Positions 6,740-15,515 of a stretch of DNA of 32,119 bases are shown here, piece after piece. The DNA lies in IMG/VR virus record IMGVR_UViG_3300050015_000512, positions 1 to 32,119 of that record; one strand, given 5' to 3'. A program made the position numbers and the translations under genes. Below the pieces are notes generated by a model. It ran no database searches, was not told the DNA's origin, and saw only the letters and a list, made by a program, of their open reading frames with translations. Each line of letters opens with the position of its first letter. The first letter of the stretch is position 1. This DNA is from a virus.

Positions 6740-9700
6740 TCATCCCCTGTTCCAGCGAAGCCCACGGTCGCATGATAATATTCGCGCTATCGTGCCGTCC
6801 GTTGTCACATAGCTAATGCAGAGTTGCCCACTGGCGAGTGCTTTGATGGTTAATCCGGTGATATTCGCGATTGTCCACGCAACACGTTTGACGCCCACAA
6901 TCCCACCGACCGGACAATTGGCATACTGAATCATGCCATTCTCGTAGGTCGCGTAATGATGGGTATTCCCGCTGTCGATGCAATCAGCAAGTAATCCGGT
7001 CGTGGTAGTGGTTCCGCCGCCCCCGCCTGTTCCGCCACCGCCGCCCCCGCCGTCACCGTTATCTCCAATGGTATATATTGCTTCCGCTTCGGCGCTATCA
7101 GCATAACCCGCCATCTGGGCAACAGCCAGCGCTATCGTGTTCTCACTGATGGTGAGTGCTCCTGTATATGGCAACCATACAGCTTCTGTCTTGTTACTCT
7201 CGTCCTTCTTGTACGTCATCACTAGAATTCGCGCTCCGGCAGGGGCTGCGCAGGTTACCACCACTGATTGAGATACAGCATAAGTTCCTGTACCCGGTGA
7301 AAAAACCGGCGTTGCGCACTGAGGAGTATCACTCAAAATATTGAAATACCCAGAAGAAATCGCGCTATCGGTGAGTAATGGATCAGTAGCATTATAGGCA
7401 ATGGCCTGCAATAAACAGGATGTGGATTGCAAGAAGGGCGCGCTATATTCCGTGCCGTTGGTGCGTGTTGGCGCACTACCGTCCGTCGTATACTTTATGG
7501 TTACCCCTGCCGTGTTGCATGATAGTGTAATAGTCACTGCTGGGGTAGGATTACCACCTAAACCATTAGGTAACGGTGAACATGTTGGCTGTGCGCACAG
7601 TAACGCGGTGAGTCCCTCTGTACATAAATCAGGCCAGTACGATGTGTCATAGGCCATTGCCGTAAGTAGATTGACATTCTGATAATGCAATATGGGTAAA
7701 GGAGTTCCCGGATAAAACGTAATCTGTCCATTTTCATCACCCGCAACACGTGACGGAACGCTACCGTCCTGCATGGACAGATGAATAAGGGCATTCATAC
7801 GGGGGTCTAACTCTGCGCCATACGTGAACCCTTGCGTTGGCGTTGACACATCGAAACAGCTAATGGGATTCGTGAATTGGTGCGGTAATGGAGAAAGCAT
7901 TGGGGTAAAACATACCCATGGCGTGTTGTACGTTCCGCTGGCTATCCCGCTATCCGTATCCCCTGCATGTATGGCTATCGCCTGTAGTAACTCGCTACCT
8001 TGTGTCATCTGAATCGGTACAGTGTACACCGGCGAGGCGGCTGTCGGTATCGTGCCGTCAATGGATACGTGAATTGTTGCCCCGGACGTACCGCACGTAA
8101 TCGTCACAAGCGGCGCGGTGGTGAAGGTGCCCGGCCCCGGCGAAAACACAGGGGTATCTACGCCGGTTGGCGGGGTAATCGTATAGGCTTCGCTCATCAC
8201 GCCGCTATCGTTGTAGCCGTTTAATATCGCGATAGCTTTCACGGTGCAATTCGAGGAGATGAGAAACGGTGCCAGATAGCGGTTGCCGTTGGTCGCGCTC
8301 GGGGTAGTGCCGTCAAGCGTGTAAAAAAGACTCGCTCCCAAAGTTGTGGAAGCGAGTGTAACAGTTTGATTCGTGCTATACGTGCCCCCCGGTGGGCTTG
8401 CCGTAGGCGTCGCACACGTCGGCAGGGTGATGGTGTAATCCGCACTCCCCACGGCGCTTTGAAACACCACATCGCCATTGCCATTCAACACATAGCCCAT
8501 GGCCTTGAGGGTAGACGTATTGTCAAACGCTATCGGCTTACCGTCCCACAGATTGCCATGCGTCGGGGTGGGATCGGTGGTATCTAACGTCCACCGCACA
8601 TAGATATTCGGATTCCCGGCAATGTAACTGGTACCCGCCGTGCTGACAATATTCACCGCGAAGGGGAGTGACGTGTAGGCGCCGGCCACCGGATTGAATA
8701 ATGGCGTATCGAGTGTCGCGGCGGTAATGGTATACGTGGCGCTCTGTATCCCAGACGGGAGTAACTTCCCTGTATACCATGATAACCCGTGTTGTGAGAC
8801 GGATGTCCCGTCAATGAGGCAGATTGCCTTCACGGTTTGCGTTACGCCTATCGCGAGCGTGTGGGGGGCCAGTACCGGCGTTCCATGTGTGGCGGTAGGG
8901 TCTGATCCGTCTACCGTGTACATCACATAGACATTCGGATTACTGCCGCTGATAATCAGAGATTGCTGTCCGGTGTAACTTCCGCCCGCAAGCGAGAAGG
9001 TGGGTGCGTTGGCTGTCGGATAAGTATACGCGGCTGTGATAACGGCGCTGTCAGTGTAGCCGGTGCAAACGCCTATCATTTTGAGCGTTAGGCCGGGCGC
9101 GATGTAGATGTAGCCCCCACTCGCGATAGTCGTACCGTGACTGTCGGTAGGTGTTGAATTGTCGAGGGTATAGATGATATGCGAGGCAAGTGTTGCGCAC
9201 GTCAGTTGGGCTGTCGTAAGGCCGGGTATCACGCCTGCCGCGACGGATACGGTGGGAGATGCGCAGGTAGGGAGGGGGCTGGTCGCCGCCCCGATATTCG
9301 TCCACAAATCTGCCGCGCTCACGCCGTATACTTGCGCGTCGGGCAGGATTATCAGGCTGATGCTGTGCCCGGCGTAATAGGATGCGTACCCCTGTGGGAT
9401 GGTTAAGGAAAAACTGGTAATCGGCACGGATGGGAGATCTGCTGCGGCCACCGTAATAATAGCGCGCACAGTCTCATATCCATTATTGCCTAATTGGATA
9501 TACCAGGTGTCTACCCCATAAGATGATGGTGGTTCAAGCCCGACGCCAACACTATCAACGGTAGATGCCGATGCACCACCATTGAACGACACGACGACAT
9601 TCGTACCACTGTTAGAACCAAACGACATATACTTCGAAGGGTCCGATTCCAACGATCCCATCACGAAAAACGGCATACCCAAACCGTTCGCCTTATGATA

Positions 9701-10069
9701 AGCAATCGCAGTGTTCAGGTCCGCCAATTCCTCCGGAGATAGCCCCGCGCCCAATACCACATCGGACGTATTGTCCGGCAGAGGCGAAGTCTGTTGCAGG
9801 ATTATCCCTTGTGTAATGTCGGTGATAGGCATGAGTGACGTTCCTTGCGTGATGTTGCGATGGAATTGCGTTGAGCAGAAATTGGCGAGTGACGGGGACG
9901 GCGTGACGGCAGGTATCATTGCGGTAACAGCAACGATATGATGCTTTGTCCTCTCACCTTCAAAAAGTGGGGACAGGCCGATACATAAACCGGCGATGAG
10001 TAACAGAAAAACGGTCGCGTTGGCGAGGTGAATCTTTACGATTCCGGGTAAGCGTGATAAGATAGACAT
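6740..10069 (-). CDS. Repeat-rich virion surface protein with chitobiase C-terminal-type (Ig-like) repeats
   Basis: 1109 aa, ATG at 10069 with AGGAAG 9 bases upstream. Residues 17-36 are hydrophobic after a Lys (signal peptide or anchor), odd for a cytoplasmically assembled tail protein. A second start at 9832 (Met80, MPITDITQG, AAGGA 9 bases upstream) would remove it and may be the true start. From ~260 to ~1000 there are about seven or eight degenerate beta-sandwich repeats of the chitobiase/beta-hexosaminidase C-terminal type: 'P.FSP..G.Y...Q.V.I.....GA.I.YTLDG..PT..NG..Y..P......T.KAIA...GY.DS....A.YTI'. A Gly/Thr linker (~1002-1025) leads to an 84-residue C-terminal domain. Such repeats bind carbohydrate or act as spacers. 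It is the first gene after the 10.1-10.9 kb control region and overlaps no neighbour. Confidence 0.72.
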   Translation of the reverse strand: MSILSRLPGIVKIHLANATVFLLLIAGLCIGLSPLFEGERTKHHIVAVTAMIPAVTPSPSLANFCSTQFHRNITQGTSLMPITDITQGIILQQTSPLPDNTSDVVLGAGLSPEELADLNTAIAYHKANGLGMPFFVMGSLESDPSKYMSFGSNSGTNVVVSFNGGASASTVDSVGVGLEPPSSYGVDTWYIQLGNNGYETVRAIITVAAADLPSVPITSFSLTIPQGYASYYAGHSISLIILPDAQVYGVSAADLWTNIGAATSPLPTCASPTVSVAAGVIPGLTTAQLTCATLASHIIYTLDNSTPTDSHGTTIASGGYIYIAPGLTLKMIGVCTGYTDSAVITAAYTYPTANAPTFSLAGGSYTGQQSLIISGSNPNVYVMYTVDGSDPTATHGTPVLAPHTLAIGVTQTVKAICLIDGTSVSQHGLSWYTGKLLPSGIQSATYTITAATLDTPLFNPVAGAYTSLPFAVNIVSTAGTSYIAGNPNIYVRWTLDTTDPTPTHGNLWDGKPIAFDNTSTLKAMGYVLNGNGDVVFQSAVGSADYTITLPTCATPTASPPGGTYSTNQTVTLASTTLGASLFYTLDGTTPSATNGNRYLAPFLISSNCTVKAIAILNGYNDSGVMSEAYTITPPTGVDTPVFSPGPGTFTTAPLVTITCGTSGATIHVSIDGTIPTAASPVYTVPIQMTQGSELLQAIAIHAGDTDSGIASGTYNTPWVCFTPMLSPLPHQFTNPISCFDVSTPTQGFTYGAELDPRMNALIHLSMQDGSVPSRVAGDENGQITFYPGTPLPILHYQNVNLLTAMAYDTSYWPDLCTEGLTALLCAQPTCSPLPNGLGGNPTPAVTITLSCNTAGVTIKYTTDGSAPTRTNGTEYSAPFLQSTSCLLQAIAYNATDPLLTDSAISSGYFNILSDTPQCATPVFSPGTGTYAVSQSVVVTCAAPAGARILVMTYKKDESNKTEAVWLPYTGALTISENTIALAVAQMAGYADSAEAEAIYTIGDNGDGGGGGGGTGGGGGTTTTTGLLADCIDSGNTHHYATYENGMIQYANCPVGGIVGVKRVAWTIANITGLTIKALASGQLCISYVTTDGTIARILSCDRGLRWNRG

Positions 10070-10100
10070 GACATTTCACTTCCTTTCAGGTGATGTGTCG

Positions 10101-10131
10101 GCCTCCGTGACGTTTCACCCGTTGCGGAGGC
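10101..10131. promoter_or_regulatory. Inverted repeat in leader of the 10069 gene
   Basis: GCCTCCG at 10101-10107 is perfectly matched by CGGAGGC at 10125-10131 around a 17-base loop. It lies between the predicted minus-strand promoter (10141-10168) and the SD of the repeat protein, so it would fold in the 5' leader. It could be an operator or an mRNA-stabilising hairpin. On the plus strand it is followed by GTTTCTATT, so a weak plus-strand terminator is another reading. Confidence 0.45.
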
Positions 10132-10140
10132 GTTTCTATT

Positions 10141-10168
10141 ATCTTACCACTTATTCACCATACGTCAA
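10141..10168 (-). promoter_or_regulatory. Predicted sigma70-type promoter for tail-fibre/lysis unit
   Basis: On the minus strand TTGACG (10168-10163) is separated by 16 bases from TAAGAT (10146-10141), close to the -35/-10 consensus. Transcription would begin near 10134 and run into the 1109-aa gene. The promoter sits downstream of a strong terminator for the preceding unit (10648-10691), as expected for a separate late transcript. The call is from motif reading only. Confidence 0.55.
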
Positions 10169-10211
10169 GCAATAATTCCTCTTTGTCTCAATAATGCTAA
10201 AATACAGTCTC

Positions 10212-10352
10212 TTGGCCTAATTGTGCTAAACCGTGTTGATTTCGATATCTTGGCCGGATTCTTATATATGCTGGCCGGATTCTTATACTCGTACTTTGAT
10301 CGCGAAAGTATTTTCGGCATCAAATACTTCGTGGTTGGCCTTATTGTGCTAA
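10212..10352. repeat. Four iteron-like 18-bp direct repeats (TTGGCCnnATT...)
   Basis: Four copies in one orientation: 10212-10229 (TTGGCCTAATTGTGCTAA), 10250-10267 (TTGGCCGGATTCTTATAT), 10271-10288 (CTGGCCGGATTCTTATAC) and 10335-10352 (TTGGCCTTATTGTGCTAA). The outer pair match at 17 of 18 positions and the inner pair at 16 of 18; all share TGGCCnnATTnTnnTA. A partial copy, CAATAATGCTAA, lies near 10190. An inverted repeat (CGAAAGTATTT 10303-10313 with AAATACTTCG 10322-10331, one bulge) lies between the third and fourth copies. The stretch is AT-rich relative to its neighbours. This looks like a protein-binding array (regulator or replication initiator). Confidence 0.7.
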
Positions 10353-10647
10353 TACTTTCTGAAAATTAGCCCGATATTGCTAGACATGCCCTTTTTGAGT
10401 CGAATATACTCTGGGGGTAGGGACGGGACGGGGGACGAAGGGCGACGAGGGCTCTGAAAGGTAAAAGGCTCGGGCTGGGCTGATGCTGATGCCTCAACCT
10501 CCAAACTGTAGTTGCACTGATACATAAGAGACGGTGCCCCTAGAAGCGTATCCCCTAAGTGCCAAAATACCCAAAAGAGAGCAGGTGGGGAATTTTGACG
10601 CCGACAGACATAACGCTTTTTGTATTATTCATCATTGCCCCTTCACC
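10353..10647. other. Non-coding stretch without recognised gene
   Basis: Nothing convincing is coded here. A G-rich, purine-biased run occupies about 10410-10470 (GGGGTAGGGACGGGACGGGG). Short open frames on either strand lack an SD and show no protein-like composition. The stretch separates the repeat array from the terminator downstream of the tape measure gene. Confidence 0.5.
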
Positions 10648-10691
10648 AAAAAAAACCAACAGGGAGAAGATTTTTCACCCCTCCCCTGTTG
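10648..10691 (-). terminator. Intrinsic terminator downstream of tape measure unit
   Basis: On the minus strand CAACAGGG (10691-10684) pairs with CCCTGTTG (10664-10657), and this is followed after one or two bases by eight Ts (10655-10648). It lies about 210 bases past the tape measure stop and ends the head-tail transcript before the next promoter at 10141-10168. Bases 10692-10904, between the two, contain only short frames without credible starts. Confidence 0.75.
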
Positions 10692-10904
10692 TCGGTCGGG
10701 CTATTTAACACCGCTACGCTGCGCCCCGCCCCATTGCTAACCGGCGTGTTTCCCATCCGTGTACGCCAGTCGTTCTATCGCGACTATCCATTGTCGCCAT
10801 ATTCGTTGCTGTGTGATGCGAAAACTGCCCAAATGGAATAATCCTCATTCATCGAGAGAAATCGCGTGTAGCAGGCGATATGGAAGGATATGGCGGGGTG
10901 TAGG

Positions 10905-13900
10905 TTAGCCGGGTTGATAGCCACGGGTGAGTGTACCCTTCTGGTATTCCACCATACTCAATATCTCCCCGACTCCCTTTTTGACTATTTTCGTCACAGC
11001 GGCAGTGAGATTCAGGTTATCATCAATCCCTACCTGAATACCAAGCGTTGCGGAAAGGTGCGCCTGTGCATTCTGTGCAAGGTTATTTGCGAGGGGCACT
11101 GCCCTCACATTAGGGACAATGCCTGCTGTAGAGATATTGGCGAGTGCAGCAGAAGGTGTCGCGTGAAAAGCCATCCCAAACTTTGCGCCAGCCTCAAAAT
11201 TACCGATGTGCGTCAACTCATTGAGGCCAAATAGCGAATCAATAAGGCTTTTTGACTTCTGCAAATCGGCAATGAGTCCTTTCGCGCCAATATCACGGAA
11301 TTTCTCGTTTGCCGCTTCAACATCTGCCCGCCATGCGGCTTCTAATTCCACTTTCTTCGCAGCGTCGGCGGTGGCGTACTCTAATTCCTTTTCCCATTTT
11401 GACTTCTGCAAATCAGCTTGCACTTGCGCGATATCCACGGCGCGCATCACATCCTGATTGCCTGTCAACGCCGCTTGCAGCTCAGCCTGCCGTCGCATAT
11501 CACCCATTTTACCATTGAGCGCGATATCCTTGTCCGACAGCGCGGCTTTCTGTGTTGCTAACCCGATTTGCTTTTGCAATTCATCCGTGATTTTCTGCTG
11601 AGCGATCTTGGCTTCTTCCGTCTTCTCTGCCCCCTGTAATTCCAAGAGTGCAGATTGTTTTTCATACTCGATTTTTCGCTCAAAGAAGGTGATGGTATCG
11701 GTATAGTACTTCGCTGTTGCGGTATCGCCCTTTTCCTGCGCGGCAATAATCAACGGTTCGTACTTCATCTTTATGGCGGTTTTTGCCATCTCGGATTTGG
11801 TATCAACCAGCAATTCCGCTAACTGTTCATTGATACGCGATTTGGCTGCTGGATCGGTGGCAATACCGAGTTCGATATTCAGTTGTTTGGATTTGCCGGT
11901 ATACAGACTTTCAGCAATGCCTAGTCCTTGATTACCCAGCCATCCGTAATCATCTGCTGTCACTTGTTTTGTCAGCAGTTTCATGTACTCTTCATCGTCA
12001 TGCTTTTTAATTTCAGCCAGACGCTTGATTGCCGCTTCGGTATCCTTGACTTGTTTCTCGTGGGCTTTAGCTTGCGCGTCAGCATACGCGAGATCGGTTG
12101 CCGCGTCCTTGGCTTTGAAGTCAGCGATGTTTTTTAGTGAGGCGTATTTAGCATCGAGGTTGCTCTTGTCGATATCGTACTGTGTTTTAATCGCATCAAT
12201 ACGATCTTTGTCATTTTGCTCATCGAGTTTCGCCGTCGCCTGCTGCATGGAAGTATAGAGATCAAGGGCTTCCGTTTGTTGCGACACTTGCAATTTGTCA
12301 TCAGCGATAATCCGTTGCTGAGTATTCGTATCCTTATCGCCATGCACGTGCGTAAGATGCTCTTCTTCGAGCGCGAGTTTTTGAGTCGCCTCGGCAAGTT
12401 TATTCACCATATCCACGCGGGATGCATCATCCGACGCATTATAGGACGCGCCGGGCGTGCTGTTATCAAGCGGCTTGGCATCCTTCATCTGTTGATCGAG
12501 AACAACAATATCGCGCTCGTCTTGCAGTTGCTTCCCAAGCGCATTAATCATTTCGGCATCAGACCCGGTATACCCACCCTTCAATGCCGCCATGAGATCG
12601 GTATGCTCATCCTGATACAACTTCTTGCGTAACGCATCACCTGCCGTCGTGTCGCCATGAATGGCCCCGAGCGCATAGGCCGCAATCATTGCCGCAATTT
12701 CCGCTTTGTGTTGGCCTTCAATCTTCGATTGCAACTCAATCAAGTCTTTGGCGGCAGTGACACGATCTTTATCGAGTGTCTGCTGATTCTGTAAATCCGC
12801 CATGTCCTTCAGGAGTTTCAACCGTACCCGCATGGATTCGTTGGTTTTATCCCATGCCGTCGTTTCGATACCGAGTTGTGTGGCTGTGACGGAAAATAGG
12901 CTATTGATTTGATTGGTCACAACACCTAAACGGTCAGCGACATCAATACCCTTCTTCTGTTTGTCGATTAACTCATTATAGTTATCAGACAACTTCTGAA
13001 GCGTATCAGCCTCTTTCGTGCGCAAGGATATCTGACTATTCACGATGGTAAGATCATTTTCGGCTTGCGTGAGTCCTGCTGCCGCTTCATGCGCTTTCTT
13101 CATCGCGTCAGCAACTAATTCGTAGACTCCAACCGCCGCCATGAGTACCAGTATCGGCCACGATCCGGTCACGAGATTGAGTGCGGATTGCCCTGCTGTC
13201 TGTAACCACGTCGCTTCAGTCAATGCAGTCATGCGAGCAGACGCCATTTCTTCCGCCGTGGTGAGCACCACAGTGCCTTCCGCTGTTGTATAGGTAGATT
13301 CTCCTAATGTTACCATGGTGGCTTTTAATACACCGGCTTCTTCCGTGACGCCTGCCATCGCTAACTTCACCCGATCCCACCCCATCGCCATTTGCGCTAA
13401 ACCGCTATCACCACGCGCCATATTGCCCATGATATTAATCATACCGGCAAACCCAGACATTAACGGGCTTATCATGCTGGTGAGCAACTTAAACGTCATT
13501 GCCCATTCCAATATCGTGCGCGTGACAGGATTCTGTATTAGCCAACCGCCAATTTTCAGGAAGAAACCGAGTATCTCTTTTAATCCATCAATCACCGGCG
13601 CAACATCGTTCACGACATCAGTGAGGGTTTTGGCAATCGCTTCGCCGTAATGACTGAAGCTATCCAGTCCACTTCCCACACCCTTGAATAACCCTTCCAA
13701 CGCCGGAATCATCGGTGTCCCTAACGCAATCGCGGCATTCCAGGCTTTCGTGAGCAGGTTGCTGAATTGCCCCGGCAAGGTATTCATCATCTTGTCCATC
13801 GCGCCCGCAAACTGCTTTTCCATGCCTGCTAATAACGCGTCACGGACATCAGTCGAGGAGATCGTGCCATCTTTGATATCAGACTTAATCTTTTCGATAC

Positions 13901-14702
13901 CCTCATGGAAGGACTTGCTGAGAATGTCGTAGGGATTCAAGCCAGGGATATCGCGCGCCATATACTGTAACACGCGCCCTGCCGGGACACCTGCTGACAA
14001 CTCCATCAGCATCCGGTTAAACTTGCCGATATCCTCCGCCGTCGCGCCCAATGCGCTCGCGGCATCCCCTTCCGCTTTGATGGAGGGAATGATCTGATCA
14101 ATGGAGACTTTCGCCGCCATGAGTTGCCGCGACCATCCCACTTCTTCCGGGAGGGTAAACGGCGTATGCGGCTCAAATTGACGCAAGGAGGTGAGGAAGG
14201 ATTGTGCCGCCGCGTCACTGCCGACCAGGGTAGACATCCCGGCTTGGAGACGCTGAAAATCACCGGACAGTTTGAAGGTTTCAAAGATGGCCAGTCCCGC
14301 GCCCAACGCGCCCATCCACTGAATGCGTTTCTCCATGTAGGAGAAGGCATTCCCCGCGCTGACGGCTGCTGTCCCCGCCGCGCCGGTAGACGCCGCCAAC
14401 TCTTCGCCGGAGACGCTTGCGGTGGTCATGGTTGCACCCAGCGTGACAGTGGTACCGCTTAACGTGGCGGTAGACGCTTCCAACGCCGCAATACGCGCTT
14501 GCGCATCCGCTAACGCAGCATTCATGGATTCGATACCGGGGACGGAACCCGCGCCAACGGTATTCAGTGACGCCGCCGCCGCCCGTCCTGCCCCCGCCAA
14601 TTGCTCCAACCAGCGAATCGCTTGCGCTGCCCCTGCCGCCAATCCTGCCGGATCGATCATCCATCCTACTAATACATCTCCACCAACATTTCCAGTAGGC
14701 AT
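10905..14702 (-). CDS. Tail tape measure protein
   Basis: 1265 aa, ATG at 14702 with AAAGGA upstream. It is the longest gene in the window, directly after the G/G-T chaperone frames, which is the conserved position of tape measure genes. Residues ~150-330 match the tape-measure N-terminal pattern (LSGDFQRLQAGMSTLVGS, SLRQFEPHTPFTLPEEVGWSRQLMA, ALGATAEDIGKFNRMLMELSAGVPAGRVLQYMARDIPGLNPYDIL). Hydrophobic segments lie around residues ~395-425 and ~505-530 (SWPILVLMAAVGVYELVADAMKKA). The following ~500 residues are highly charged and helical with long coiled coils (QKLALEEEHLTHVHGDKDT, DAQAKAHEKQVKDTEAAIKRLAEIKKHDDEEYMKLL). It sets tail length and helps DNA ejection. At about 1.5 Angstrom per residue the tail would be near 190 nm (family-based estimate). 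Confidence 0.93.
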   Translation of the reverse strand: MPTGNVGGDVLVGWMIDPAGLAAGAAQAIRWLEQLAGAGRAAAASLNTVGAGSVPGIESMNAALADAQARIAALEASTATLSGTTVTLGATMTTASVSGEELAASTGAAGTAAVSAGNAFSYMEKRIQWMGALGAGLAIFETFKLSGDFQRLQAGMSTLVGSDAAAQSFLTSLRQFEPHTPFTLPEEVGWSRQLMAAKVSIDQIIPSIKAEGDAASALGATAEDIGKFNRMLMELSAGVPAGRVLQYMARDIPGLNPYDILSKSFHEGIEKIKSDIKDGTISSTDVRDALLAGMEKQFAGAMDKMMNTLPGQFSNLLTKAWNAAIALGTPMIPALEGLFKGVGSGLDSFSHYGEAIAKTLTDVVNDVAPVIDGLKEILGFFLKIGGWLIQNPVTRTILEWAMTFKLLTSMISPLMSGFAGMINIMGNMARGDSGLAQMAMGWDRVKLAMAGVTEEAGVLKATMVTLGESTYTTAEGTVVLTTAEEMASARMTALTEATWLQTAGQSALNLVTGSWPILVLMAAVGVYELVADAMKKAHEAAAGLTQAENDLTIVNSQISLRTKEADTLQKLSDNYNELIDKQKKGIDVADRLGVVTNQINSLFSVTATQLGIETTAWDKTNESMRVRLKLLKDMADLQNQQTLDKDRVTAAKDLIELQSKIEGQHKAEIAAMIAAYALGAIHGDTTAGDALRKKLYQDEHTDLMAALKGGYTGSDAEMINALGKQLQDERDIVVLDQQMKDAKPLDNSTPGASYNASDDASRVDMVNKLAEATQKLALEEEHLTHVHGDKDTNTQQRIIADDKLQVSQQTEALDLYTSMQQATAKLDEQNDKDRIDAIKTQYDIDKSNLDAKYASLKNIADFKAKDAATDLAYADAQAKAHEKQVKDTEAAIKRLAEIKKHDDEEYMKLLTKQVTADDYGWLGNQGLGIAESLYTGKSKQLNIELGIATDPAAKSRINEQLAELLVDTKSEMAKTAIKMKYEPLIIAAQEKGDTATAKYYTDTITFFERKIEYEKQSALLELQGAEKTEEAKIAQQKITDELQKQIGLATQKAALSDKDIALNGKMGDMRRQAELQAALTGNQDVMRAVDIAQVQADLQKSKWEKELEYATADAAKKVELEAAWRADVEAANEKFRDIGAKGLIADLQKSKSLIDSLFGLNELTHIGNFEAGAKFGMAFHATPSAALANISTAGIVPNVRAVPLANNLAQNAQAHLSATLGIQVGIDDNLNLTAAVTKIVKKGVGEILSMVEYQKGTLTRGYQPG

Positions 14703-14714
14703 AATACGTTTCCT

Positions 14715-14981
14715 TTAGGGCAACAGAATCAGGGAAGGGGGTTGTTGAATCCCATACTTCCGGGCATTGGCAAACCAATTGGCGGTATGCTCAGCCGACG
14801 CGGGTTTGTCCTCTTCCGGCATGGCATTCATCCAATTGTAGGCGTCAATCATTTCGGCGTATTCGCGGAGCGTGAGTTCCCAGAGCGGGTCGTAGTCTTT
14901 AGCTTGACGATATCCGAGGACGCCGTAGATGTTTCGCGTGAAGGTTCGCCGACTCCAGGGATTGTCGTCGGCGCTTCGGCG
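14715..14981 (-). CDS. Tail assembly chaperone T-domain, expressed as -1 frameshift extension
   Basis: An 88-codon frame with no start of its own, entered by -1 slippage from the G-like gene at 14981-14987. Translation after the slip begins RRSADDNPWSRRTFTRNIYG and continues through YDPLWELTLREYAEMIDAYNWMN to the stop at 14715-14717, 12 bases before the tape measure start. Joined to residues 1-151 of the upstream gene it makes a fusion of about 239 aa, the lambda gpG-T arrangement. The WELTLREYAEMIDAY stretch is typical of T-like parts that bind the tape measure. Without frameshifting, this coding-looking sequence would be unexplained. Confidence 0.82.
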   Translation of the reverse strand, partial: RRSADDNPWSRRTFTRNIYGVLGYRQAKDYDPLWELTLREYAEMIDAYNWMNAMPEEDKPASAEHTANWFANARKYGIQQPPSLILLP

Positions 14982-15433
14982 TTTTTTTCATCACCCGCCG
15001 GGAGGTCATCGGGCATCTCTTTCGGTGAATAATCGGACGTGAGTTGTACCACGAGTTGATAGAGTTTCCAGAGTCCAGCCCGGTAATTCGGCGCGATGGA
15101 CATCTCTAATGCATCAAACAGGATATCCATCGTTAAACCGGGCCATTCGCGCAGCAAGCAGGCCACACAGAATTGCATCAGGTTTTCAAAGGTTTGTCCG
15201 GGGTGAGGATCACAAGGGGGTTCCGGGGGTAAATGATCAGGAATGGCAAACCCGTAGTATTTCGCTTGCTCATAAATCTCAATCAGGTTGCCATTGGTGA
15301 GACTCTGCATAATCGTCGCATACGAGCGTCCCGTCGCTTCCTGTACGACAATCGTGGCCATGGGTGATAACTTAGCATGATACTCTTTGCCGTTGATTTC
15401 AAACGGAATGGGGTCGTTGGTATAACTGCTCAT
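14849..15433 (-). CDS. Tail assembly chaperone (gpG-like)
   Basis: 194 aa from ATG 15433 (AAAGAAG upstream); an upstream in-frame start at 15595 would run through a terminator and is rejected. The sequence begins MSSYTNDPIPFEINGKEYHAKLSP, a typical opening of siphovirus tail chaperones ('FE.NGKEY'), followed by helical segments (TIVVQEATGRSYATIMQ, ILFDALEMSIAPNYRAGLWKLYQLVVQL) and an acidic, Pro-rich end. The last ~43 residues, after the slippery site, are Ser/Thr-rich and look non-conserved, as expected when the alternative frame carries the T domain. The partner is the tape measure protein downstream. Confidence 0.87.
   Translation of the reverse strand: MSSYTNDPIPFEINGKEYHAKLSPMATIVVQEATGRSYATIMQSLTNGNLIEIYEQAKYYGFAIPDHLPPEPPCDPHPGQTFENLMQFCVACLLREWPGLTMDILFDALEMSIAPNYRAGLWKLYQLVVQLTSDYSPKEMPDDLPAGDEKNAEAPTTIPGVGEPSRETSTASSDIVKLKTTTRSGNSRSANTPK
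14947..14987 (-). promoter_or_regulatory. Programmed -1 ribosomal frameshift signal
   Basis: Slippery heptamer A_AAA_AAC (minus strand, 14987-14981), in frame as GAA-AAA-AAC of the G gene. A 7-base spacer (14980-14974) follows, then a perfect 7-bp GC-rich stem, CGCCGAC (14973-14967) with GTCGGCG (14953-14947), around a 13-base loop. Heptamer, spacer and stem all fit the classical -1 signal. The -1 frame then stays open for 88 codons up to the tape measure gene. Confidence 0.88.
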
Positions 15434-15461
15434 GATGACTTCTTTCTGTAGGGTAGATAGC

Positions 15462-15495
15462 AAAAAAGCGGGGAGAGAATTACTTCCCTCCCCGC
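15462..15495 (-). terminator. Intrinsic terminator after major tail protein
   Basis: On the minus strand GCGGGGAG (15495-15488) pairs with CTCCCCGC (15475-15468), then six Ts follow (15467-15462). It lies in the 82-base gap between the major tail protein and the tail chaperone. Partial termination here would give much more tail tube protein than chaperone and tape measure, the usual stoichiometry need. Confidence 0.82.
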
Positions 15496-15515
15496 AGATG
15501 AAACACGACCGACGA

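Noticed and set aside
10212-10352. Possible CRISPR array from the repeated TTGGCC words
   Set aside because: Only four degenerate copies with irregular 21-64 base spacing and no palindromic repeat or cas genes; direct repeats fit an iteron/operator array.
10534-10841. Plus-strand frames of 68-73 codons and a minus-strand 37-codon frame in the 10.1-10.9 kb gap
   Set aside because: No credible SD; frames overlap the terminator stem; composition not protein-like.
14281-14778. 165-codon minus-strand frame overlapping the tape measure start
   Set aside because: Out-of-frame with the tape measure and T-domain frames, no SD, composition rich in Arg/Gly/Cys.
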